DNA from: Streptomyces bauhiniae
GTDB lineage: Bacteria; Actinomycetota; Actinomycetes; Streptomycetales; Streptomycetaceae
DNA length: 64,000 nucleotides
NCBI RefSeq assembly: GCF_004784475.1
Contig: NZ_SRRT01000003.1
Location: 792,684 to 856,683 of the forward strand
Reading direction: 5' to 3'
The notes under the pieces are model-generated. The model made no database searches. It was given only the letters and a program-made list of their open reading frames with translations, and was not told where the DNA came from. Made by a program: the position numbers and the translations under genes. How positions within the stretch are numbered: position 1 is the first letter of the stretch; each line of letters begins with the position of its first letter. Below are positions 8,501 through 14,626 of this stretch, one piece after another.

Positions 8501-9852
8501 GCCTCGGCGGCGGCGCGCTGCGGGGTCTGGAACCTCGGCTCGGTGAAGACCGGCGCCTGGAAGGTGGCCACGGCGGGCCGGGCGGTACGGCGGGGGGCGT
8601 CGCCCTCGGCGGGGGCGGGCGCGGAGAAGCCGCCCGCGGCCTGGCGCACGGCGCGGCGACGGCGACGGCCGCCCTCGGGCTCAACGGGCTCGGACTGCGT
8701 CGCCTTACGGGCGGGGCGCTGCTCGGGCTCGGCGGCGGCCTCGGGCTTCTCCTCGGCGGCGGCCGGGGCACCGGCGGGCGCGGAGGCCCGGCGGGTGGCG
8801 CGACGGCGGGCACGGCCGGGGGCGGCCTCGGTCTCGGGCTCGGCGACCGGCTCGGCCTCCGCGACCGGCTCGGCCTCGACGGCGGGGGCCTCGGCGGCCG
8901 GGGTCTCGGTGGGCGCGGAGACACGGCGGGTGGCGCGACGGCGCGTACGACCGGCCGGGGCGGCCTCGGGCTCGGCGGCCGGAGTCGGCTCGGCCTCGGC
9001 GGCGGGCGTCTCCGCGACGGCGGCCTCGGCGGCGGGCGCGGAGGCGCGGCGGGTGGCCCGACGGCGCGGACGCGCGGCCGGAGTCTCGGCCTCCGTCTCC
9101 GTCTCGGCGGCCGCCACCGGCTGGGCGGGCTGCTCGGCGGCGGGCTGCTCCGCCTCGGGCGCCTCGGCGGCCTTCGGCGCGCCGGCCGGGGCGGAGGCGC
9201 GCCGGGTGGCGCGGCGGCGCGGACGCGCGGCCGGAGTCTCGGCGGCGGACTCGGCCGGCTCGGCGGCCTTGTTGTCCTCGGTGTCCTGGGCCACGTCGGC
9301 CTCCTCGGCCTTGTTGTCCTCGGCGGTGACCTGCGTGGGCGACCCGGCGGGCGCGGACGCCCGGCGGCGGGTGCGGCGCGGCGCGGGCGCGGTGGTCTGG
9401 GTGGCGTCGGCCTGTTCGCCCGCGGACGCGGCCGGCACGGCCGGCTCGGTGACGCTCGCGGCCTCGGCGGCTGTCGGGGTCCCGGCGGGCGCTGAGGCGC
9501 GGCGGGTGGCGCGGCGCGGCGCGGGCGTCTCGGCGGCGGCGTCGGCCTGTTCGCCGGCGGACGCGGCCGGTACGGCCGGCTCGGTGACGGTCGCGGCCTC
9601 GGCGGCCGTCGGGGTCCCGGCGGGCGCGGAGGCGCGGCGGGTGGTGCGGCGGCGCGGGCGCGGGGCCGTCTCGGCCTCGGGGGCCTCAGCCTGGGGTTCG
9701 GGGGCCGCGGCCTGCGCGGTGGTCTCGGTGCCGGTTCCGGCGGCGGGCGAACCCGCCGGGCGGGACGCGGCGCGGCGACGCCTGCGCGGGGGCAGCGTGT
9801 CGCTGGGGGTGTTCGGTTCGGAGCCCTCGTTGGGCTCAGTCGGTTCGAGCAT
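5515..9852 (-). CDS. rne: Ribonuclease E/G family endoribonuclease with large disordered arms
   Basis: Main mRNA-decay/rRNA-processing endonuclease, 1445 residues. The catalytic core sits in the middle/C-terminal half, unlike E. coli RNase E. The S1-containing region starts near 694 (MVVRQHGERTQIGVL), followed by DNase I-like motifs VVVDVNTGKF (near 984) and GGIIVIDFIDM (near 1027) holding both metal Asp, and the Zn-link CVHC near 1088. Residues 1-690 are low complexity, Ala/Pro/Glu-rich with repeated RRxTRRxSAPAG units and Arg/acidic clusters; more copies follow the core. The last 75 or so residues are an AKKTA-type, histone H1-like tail. ATG 9852 has GGGAGAA as SD; the frame is open upstream to 9987 but that part lacks an SD and the repeat character. 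Streptomyces RNase ES has this inverted layout. Confidence 0.95.
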   Translation of the reverse strand: MLEPTEPNEGSEPNTPSDTLPPRRRRRAASRPAGSPAAGTGTETTAQAAAPEPQAEAPEAETAPRPRRRTTRRASAPAGTPTAAEAATVTEPAVPAASAGEQADAAAETPAPRRATRRASAPAGTPTAAEAASVTEPAVPAASAGEQADATQTTAPAPRRTRRRASAPAGSPTQVTAEDNKAEEADVAQDTEDNKAAEPAESAAETPAARPRRRATRRASAPAGAPKAAEAPEAEQPAAEQPAQPVAAAETETEAETPAARPRRRATRRASAPAAEAAVAETPAAEAEPTPAAEPEAAPAGRTRRRATRRVSAPTETPAAEAPAVEAEPVAEAEPVAEPETEAAPGRARRRATRRASAPAGAPAAAEEKPEAAAEPEQRPARKATQSEPVEPEGGRRRRRAVRQAAGGFSAPAPAEGDAPRRTARPAVATFQAPVFTEPRFQTPQRAAAEAAAQAAGVQEPEQAEEAEKAEAETTAAPEAAATDERDNGRRRRRRRGAPAEETRAVEEKPEPVEEPAEDEADDSDDAEGSDDSGSRRRRRRGGRRRRRGDAYDGDDNGEDAESGELAAEQAEQDAEDTAEQEEEDAEDADEARGEESGGSSSSRRRRRRRRRAGDSGGEAEPAPADDPERTVVKVREPRKAAEPSDEVQSIKGSTRLEAKKQRRREGREQGRRRVPIITEAEFLARREAVERVMVVRQHGERTQIGVLEDGVLVEHYVNKEQATSYVGNVYLGKVQNVLPSMEAAFIDIGKGRNAVLYAGEVNFEALGMANGPRRIESALKSGQPVLVQVTKDPIGHKGARLTSQVSLPGRYLVYVPEGSMTGISRKLPDTERARLKTILKKIVPEDAGVIVRTAAEGASEDELRRDVERLQAQWEEIKKKAKTGNAPALLYGEPDMTVRVVRDIFNEDFSKVIVSGDEAWSTIHGYVSHVAPDLTDRLQKWTGEADVFATYRIDEQLAKALDRKVWLPSGGSLVIDRTEAMVVVDVNTGKFTGQGGNLEETITRNNLEAAEEIVRQLRLRDLGGIIVIDFIDMVLESNRDLVLRRLLECLGRDRTKHQVAEVTSLGLVQMTRKRVGQGLLESFSENCVHCNGRGVIVHMEQPTSVGGGGGGKRGKKRGRGDGHVHEHETAAPVETETVAEVAAEAAEPVALPEPDFTPDEELYSSVAEAEAAAGRGRSRRKAGRRASAPAGAPKEGSRRSAERAERFERAAEEAPTAASVTAEEAAATPVLPEPAAEAHAEPMAAEDPVVAPEPAAEEAAPKGRARRRVTRKVSAPAGSPAGAEAAVVTVAEPAPVAEPERLPEPEAAPAAEESAAPARPRRRAVRKATAPTASEETAVLVVPSSAPEPAAAEPATEEPAAEAEPEEAAPAKKTARKAAKKAPAKKTAAKKAAPAKKTAAAKKTAAKTTTAKKTTAKKAAKTAKTAAKSTAKKTTTVPAPDDES
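9404..9673. repeat. 135-bp tandem repeat inside rne
   Basis: Two adjacent 135-bp units (9404-9538 and 9539-9673), nearly identical over their first 100 or so bases. They encode two 45-residue copies containing TPTAAEAA..TEPAVPAASAG and RRASAPAG. A recent in-frame expansion of the disordered arm. Confidence 0.85.
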
Positions 9853-10118
9853 GCGGGCATTTCTCCCGTCGGAGCTCCCGGGTCGCCGCGCCTGGTCCGG
9901 GGCCGGTCTCGTAGAGAACCGGCCACCGCTGACGTCCGCGGCCCGCGCGATGCGCGGTGGCCGCCGTCCGGGGCGCGGGCGCCGCACGGGAGCACTCTGT
10001 GTCCTGTCTCGCCGGTTCCGTACGCCTTGTCGGTACGGCCTGGCGAAAGTCTTCTGGTCGGTGCGCTGCCCGACCCAGGTGGCTCCCGGATCAGAGGGCG
10101 GCGCTACGGCGTCCGTCC
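9853..10118 (-). promoter_or_regulatory. rne 5' leader
   Basis: 266 bp without a credible gene. A hairpin GGCCGGTTCTC-TAC-GAGACCGGCC (9901-9924, one bulge) lies about 50 nt before the rne start. RNase E is autoregulated through its leader in E. coli; whether this does the same is inference. Confidence 0.4.
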
Positions 10119-10937
10119 CTACGCGGGACCTTCCGGCGCCGGCACCGTCGCGGCGGCAGCGGGTTCGGCCTTCGGGGCCGGGGCTGCCTCGCGGTCGGGC
10201 GCGAGCGGGTCGGTCACCGTGCCGGTCTCTTCATCGAACAGCCCCTGCGCCAGCCTGGTCACCGCTGCGGGGACCGGCGGCGCCAGGTCGGCCACGGCGC
10301 GAAGACCGGACAGGACGTCGTCGGGTCGTACGGCAGGCGTCACGTGCCGAACAACCAGGCGCAGTATCGCACAGGGCCGGTCGCTGGGCCTATCAGCCGA
10401 CTCGTCCCGCGTTTCCAGGGTGACGACGGCGGCGCGGGCGTCGAAGGTACGGACGCCGTTCTTGGCCATCCGCTGCACCTCGACCGTCTCCGCCGCCATG
10501 AAGGCGTCGGTGGCGGCCCTGGCCTCCTCGGGAGTCACGCCGTCCAGCCGCAGCTCCCACACGGAGGCGGTGAGCCGGTCGGCCAGGCCCGAGGTGCGGC
10601 CCTCCACGGCGTCGACGATGTCGAGCCCGGCGGGCATCGACTCGTCGAGCAGCGCGCGCAGGGTGCCGGGGTCGCGCGGTGCGGTCAGCGCGATCTCCAG
10701 GTACTCCGCCTCACTGCCCGTGCCGGTGGGTGCGGCATTGGCGTACGACACCTTCGGGTGCGGCGTGAACCCCGCCGAGTACGCCATGGGTACCTCGGCG
10801 CGGCGCAACGCGCGCTCGAAGGCGCGCTGGAAGTCACGGTGGCTGGTGAACCGGAGGCGGCCGCGCTTGGTGTAACGCAGTCGGATGCGCTGCACCGCGG
10901 GTGCGGGCGGCGGGCCTTCGGGCTGTCGCTTGCCCAG
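10119..10937 (-). CDS. TIGR03936-type radical SAM-linked protein (DUF2344)
   Basis: About 272 residues. RIRLRYTKRGRLRFTSHRD at the N-terminus and MAYSAGFTPHPKVSYANA are the DUF2344 signatures; the C-terminus is an Ala/Pro-rich tail. The family is usually adjacent or fused to a TIGR03960 radical SAM protein, here at 14627-16582; a tRNA/RNA-modification role is suspected but unproven. Start: no ATG/GTG near the conserved N-terminus has an SD. A CTG at 10937 lies 4 nt past the stop of the upstream gene behind GAAGGA at ideal distance; a TTG at 10976 is in frame but has none. I prefer the coupled CTG. This overlaps nothing and leaves the conserved domain complete. Confidence 0.85.
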   Translation of the reverse strand: MGKRQPEGPPPAPAVQRIRLRYTKRGRLRFTSHRDFQRAFERALRRAEVPMAYSAGFTPHPKVSYANAAPTGTGSEAEYLEIALTAPRDPGTLRALLDESMPAGLDIVDAVEGRTSGLADRLTASVWELRLDGVTPEEARAATDAFMAAETVEVQRMAKNGVRTFDARAAVVTLETRDESADRPSDRPCAILRLVVRHVTPAVRPDDVLSGLRAVADLAPPVPAAVTRLAQGLFDEETGTVTDPLAPDREAAPAPKAEPAAAATVPAPEGPA

Positions 10938-10941
10938 TGTC

Positions 10942-12009
10942 CTAGTCCTTCGTGAGAACGGTCGTACTGCTACCAAGAGTACGTGGATCGCGCGCCGGAG
11001 GTTCCCGCCGGTCCACCGCGACCTGCTGCCGGGGTTCCCCGAAGAGGGCCCGGCGTACCTCCCGGCGGGTCTCGCGCAGGGTCTCGCGGGCGGCGGCGAG
11101 GGTCAGCCGGGTGACCCGTCCCACCTCGCGCGCGGCCCGTGCGGCGGGCCGCAGCACCGCGTCCCGTACGACGTGTCCGACCGGGGTGAGGACGGTCCGG
11201 TACACCCAGCGGGCGGGCTCCACGAAGATCCACCGGAAGAGGGTCCCGAGGGCGCGGCCCACGACACGGGAGAGGTGCCCGGCGATCCGCCAGGCGTGCC
11301 CGAGCGCGTCGGCGACCTCCCGCGCGACCACGGCCAGCACCCGGCCCACGGGAGCCAGCACCCAGCGCCACAGGGCGAGGGCGGGCAGCACGAACAGGAT
11401 GCGCGCCGTCCAGTACAGGACCGCCCCGGCGCCGGTGATCAGCGCCTCGGCCAGCCACAGCAGCGCCCGCCCGGCCGGGCTCAGCACCTGGATGTACAAC
11501 CACCGGGCCGGGACGACGAGCAGGTACCGGACGAGCCACGCGGCGCCGGTGAACAGCCCGAGCCCGACGGCGGCCAGCAGCGCGCCGACACCCCGCGCGA
11601 GCCAGGCCAGGCCCCGGCCGACCGGTGCCAGGAGGTAGGTGACGACACCTCGCGCGGCCCAGCGCAGCGCATGCCCGAGGGGGGTGAGGAGATGGACGTA
11701 GGCCCAGGTCAGCGGCGCGACGACCAGGACGTGCCCGAGCCACCGCAGTGCCGTGCCGACCGGGACCAGTACCCAGCGCCACAGCGCGACGAAGGGCCAG
11801 ACGAACAGGGCCCGGCCGGCCCAGAGCAGCGCGCGGCCGAGGGGCCGCAGCACGGTGGCGTGCAGGAACCGTCCGGCCGCCACCAGCGCGTCCCACGCGA
11901 GCCGTACCGGCACCACGAGCACCAGCACGACGATCCGGACGGGCAGCCGGAGGGCGACGACGAGGCAGCCCTCCGGGGGCTGCGGTGCGGGCGGCTTGTC
12001 GAGGTCCAT
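10942..12009 (-). CDS. Repeat-built hydrophobic membrane protein, function unknown
   Basis: 355 residues that I do not recognise as a named family. It is made of about seven degenerate units of 30-55 residues, each opening V-L-x-P-x-G-x-x-L-x-W (for example VLRPLGRALLWAG, LLTPLGHALRWAA, VLSPAGRALLWLA, VLAPVGRVLAVV). The units alternate amphipathic/hydrophobic helices with Arg at regular intervals; two carry an extra PARWLY/PARWVY element. The C-terminal 60 or so residues are strongly basic and soluble. It probably lines the membrane as re-entrant or surface helices rather than classic TM spans. It ends 4 nt before the DUF2344 start, so the two genes are likely coupled. ATG 12009. Confidence 0.8.
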   Translation of the reverse strand: MDLDKPPAPQPPEGCLVVALRLPVRIVVLVLVVPVRLAWDALVAAGRFLHATVLRPLGRALLWAGRALFVWPFVALWRWVLVPVGTALRWLGHVLVVAPLTWAYVHLLTPLGHALRWAARGVVTYLLAPVGRGLAWLARGVGALLAAVGLGLFTGAAWLVRYLLVVPARWLYIQVLSPAGRALLWLAEALITGAGAVLYWTARILFVLPALALWRWVLAPVGRVLAVVAREVADALGHAWRIAGHLSRVVGRALGTLFRWIFVEPARWVYRTVLTPVGHVVRDAVLRPAARAAREVGRVTRLTLAAARETLRETRREVRRALFGEPRQQVAVDRREPPARDPRTLGSSTTVLTKD

Positions 12010-12048
12010 ACCCTCATGGACGCCGCCGGCCCGCTTTTGGATGCCTTC

Positions 12049-12663
12049 TCAGCTCGCGGGAACCGCCCGGGACTTGTACGTCTCCGGGTAGCGCTGGGTG
12101 AACTTCACCGCCACCACCAGCAGGGCGACCGGGATGACCCAGTTGAACCAGTCGTCCTGGCCAGGGAAGTGGATGGCGAGCCAGGTGGAGGCCGTCATGA
12201 TGGCGAAGGTGACGCCCCAGTACGCGGTGAGCACCCGGTTGATGTGCCGGAACACGGGCGAGTCCCAGTACTGGCGCGGGGTCGACTCGCGGGCGTACTG
12301 CGCGGTGAAGGGGTCGTACAGCAGCGAGGCGAAGGCGACGACGGCGACCAGGCCGTTGGAGATGACCTGGGCGTAGGTCTCCAGCCAGAGCAGGTCCCCG
12401 CGGTTCAGGGCGAGGGCCAGGACGGAGAGGACGGCGAAGAACACGATGCCGGCCGCGTCCAGGATGCGGATCTTGCCGTGCAGCAGGTCCTGGGCGGACA
12501 GCACGAGGGCCGCGACCAGGGCGGCGAGGGCCGCGTACTCCCAGGTGCTGGGGCTGGCCACCACGCCGAAGATGATCCAGGGGGCGAAGGAGAGGAACAC
12601 GCTCGCGGTGCCGAGCGGCTTCTTTCTGGGCGTGGTCTGTTCCGTGGTCGCCTGCTCAACCAT
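12049..12663 (-). CDS. Integral membrane protein, unknown function
   Basis: 204 residues with about six hydrophobic helices, a polar N-terminus (VEQATTEQTTPRKK) and a conserved-looking cytoplasmic loop YARESTPRQYWDSPVF. ATG 12663 has an AGGAGAGGACG SD; the very long open frame continuing upstream is antisense to the hydrolase gene and is not coding. It is divergent from the alpha/beta hydrolase at 12835 with 171 bp between. I cannot assign a function. Confidence 0.75.
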   Translation of the reverse strand: MVEQATTEQTTPRKKPLGTASVFLSFAPWIIFGVVASPSTWEYAALAALVAALVLSAQDLLHGKIRILDAAGIVFFAVLSVLALALNRGDLLWLETYAQVISNGLVAVVAFASLLYDPFTAQYARESTPRQYWDSPVFRHINRVLTAYWGVTFAIMTASTWLAIHFPGQDDWFNWVIPVALLVVAVKFTQRYPETYKSRAVPAS

Positions 12664-12834
12664 GAGGACGTCCTCTCCTGAGGTGTGCCGTCGTGGGAGC
12701 CCCTTCCCATCGTCGCGCCGGGTGCCCCGGCCCGCACGCCGCCCGCCCGTGGTGCGCGGTGGCGTACGGGCACCTACCGTGGGAGGTGCGGTCCGGACCA
12801 CCCAGGGGTTCGCTCGGCATGTCCGGGAGCCGTC

Positions 12835-14076
12835 ATGACGTATCGCTTCAGCGAGAACGACCAGTTCAACTTCGAGATCCTGCTCGCCCTCGGTTCGGTG
12901 TGGCGGCAGGGAGCCGACGCGGGCGAAGTGCTCAGCACCGCCGCGTCGGTGGCGGGCGGTGACGGGCAGGCGTGGTTCGACGCCTGGCTGGACCTGGGGC
13001 GCCGCGTCCGGGTGGAGGCGGAGGAGTGCGCGGCGGCCGGTCACCTGGTGAGCGCCCGCGAGGGGTGGCTGCGCGCGGCCGGCTATCTGGGCACCGCGAT
13101 GGTGGGCGTGGACGCGGTGCCGGACGCGGAGAAGCGGGCGGCGGAGGCGTTCAGCGAGCACCGGGCCTGCCTCGACCGGTTCCTGCTGGCCCTGGACCCG
13201 CCCGCCGAGCCGGTGTCGATCCCGTACGAGGGGACGACGCTGCCCGGCTATCTGGTCAGCCCGCCCGGTACGGACGAGCCGCTGCCGACGCTGATCGCCA
13301 ACAACGGCAGCGACGGGCCGCTCAGCGCGACCTGGACGCTGCTCGGTGCCCCGGCGGTGGAGCGGGGATACCGCGTCCTGCTCTTCGACGGGCCCGGCCA
13401 GCAGTCGATGCTCTTCGAGCGGGGGGTCACTTTCCGGCCGGACTGGGAGAACGTCATCACCCCGGTCGTGGACTTCCTCCTCGCCCGCCCCGACGTCGAC
13501 CCGCGCCGGATCGCGCTGGCGGGGATCAGCCAGGCCGGGTACTGGGTGCCGCGCGCACTCGCCTTCGAGCACCGGCTCGCGGCGGCGGTCGCCGATCCGG
13601 GGGTGGTGCGGGTGGCGGAGAGCTGGTGGCAGCACCTCGGGCCGGATCTGCGGACGCTGTGGGAGTGCGGGGACCGGGACGCGTTCGACGCGATCATCGG
13701 CGAGGCGCTGGAGCAGAACCCGGCGCTGGCCGCGATGTGGCGCTGGCGGGCCAAGCCGTACGGGGTGGAGACGCCGTACGACCTGCTGTGCGAGGTCTCG
13801 CGGTACGACCTGCTGACCGAGGTGTCCCGGCACGACCTCACCCGCGTCGTGGACCACATCACCACCCCGCTGCTGATCACCGACCCGGAGGGCGAGCACT
13901 TCTGGCCCGGTGCGTCGGAGCAGTTGTACGACGCGCTGCCCGGCCCCAAGGAACTGGTGCGCTTCACCGAGGAGGAGGGGGCACATCTGCACTGCGAGCC
14001 GCTGGGGCGGGCGCTGTTCGAGGAGCGGGTCTTCGACTGGCTGGACGCCCGGCTGGCCATCGCCGGAACGGTCTGA
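12835..14076 (+). CDS. Alpha/beta hydrolase of the FrsA/acyl-aminoacyl-peptidase-like type
   Basis: 413 residues. A helical N-terminal domain of about 120 residues precedes the hydrolase fold, with FDGPGQQ strand/turn, nucleophile elbow GISQAGYW (Ser), acid in TDPEGEHFWPG and His in EEGAHLH. This layout is that of single-domain relatives such as 2,6-dihydropseudooxynicotine hydrolase and FrsA. The substrate is unknown. SD GGGAG lies 6 nt before the ATG. It is monocistronic. Confidence 0.85.
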   Translation: MTYRFSENDQFNFEILLALGSVWRQGADAGEVLSTAASVAGGDGQAWFDAWLDLGRRVRVEAEECAAAGHLVSAREGWLRAAGYLGTAMVGVDAVPDAEKRAAEAFSEHRACLDRFLLALDPPAEPVSIPYEGTTLPGYLVSPPGTDEPLPTLIANNGSDGPLSATWTLLGAPAVERGYRVLLFDGPGQQSMLFERGVTFRPDWENVITPVVDFLLARPDVDPRRIALAGISQAGYWVPRALAFEHRLAAAVADPGVVRVAESWWQHLGPDLRTLWECGDRDAFDAIIGEALEQNPALAAMWRWRAKPYGVETPYDLLCEVSRYDLLTEVSRHDLTRVVDHITTPLLITDPEGEHFWPGASEQLYDALPGPKELVRFTEEEGAHLHCEPLGRALFEERVFDWLDARLAIAGTV

Positions 14077-14207
14077 GGAACGGATTTGATCACCGTACGG
14101 CTGCGGGCACGTAACGCCTTGATCTGACCACGCCAAAGCTATGGATTCCGGCCAGGGCTGCTGCTTCCATGGGAGGCCAATCACGCACTTCCCTGGGGGG
14201 ACGACAA

Positions 14208-14561
14208 ATGCACTGGTACGTGGACGTGCTCAAGAAGTACGCGGTGTTCAGCGGTCGCGCGCGGCGGCAGGAATACTGGATGTTCTTCCTGTTCAACCTG
14301 ATCATCAGCATCGTGCTGGCGATCGTGGACGCCGCGCTGGACACCTCGATCCTCGGGATCGTCTACTTCCTCGCCGTCCTGATCCCGGCCCTCGCCGTCA
14401 CGGTCCGCCGCCTGCACGACACGAGCCGCTCCGGCTGGTGGATCTTCATCTCCCTGGTCCCCCTCGTCGGCGGCATCATCCTCCTCGTCTTCACCGTCTC
14501 CGACAGCAAGCCGGAGACCAACGAGTACGGCCCCAACCCGAAGTACGCCCCGGCGGCCTGA
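14208..14561 (+). CDS. DUF805 small membrane protein
   Basis: 117 residues, MHWYVDVLKKYAVFSGRARR start. The FSGRARRxEYW motif and RRLHDTSRSGWW are the DUF805 (YhaH/YhaI-like) hallmarks, with three hydrophobic helices. The ATG at 14208 follows a GGGGGG tract; the upstream ATG at 14169 only adds non-conserved residues. Function of the family is unknown. Confidence 0.9.
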   Translation: MHWYVDVLKKYAVFSGRARRQEYWMFFLFNLIISIVLAIVDAALDTSILGIVYFLAVLIPALAVTVRRLHDTSRSGWWIFISLVPLVGGIILLVFTVSDSKPETNEYGPNPKYAPAA

Positions 14562-14573
14562 CGCCGACCGAAC

Positions 14574-14617
14574 CGAAGAAGGGCCCCACCGGAGCTGTCC
14601 GGTGGGGCCCTTCTTCG
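14574..14617. terminator. 20-bp perfect bidirectional terminator
   Basis: CGAAGAAGGGCCCCACCGGA pairs perfectly with its complement across a GCTG loop. It serves the convergent DUF805 and radical SAM genes. Confidence 0.95.
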
Positions 14618-14626
14618 CGCTCGGGC

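Noticed and set aside
4690..9495. Very long open frame on the plus strand (1601 codons) opposite rne
   Set aside because: Gly/Leu/Arg-rich low complexity mirrors the complementary strand of the biased rne repeats; no SD and no domain. A GC-skew artefact.
12049..14184. 711-codon minus-strand frame
   Set aside because: Only the last 204 codons (from ATG 12663) look like a protein; the rest is antisense to the hydrolase gene.
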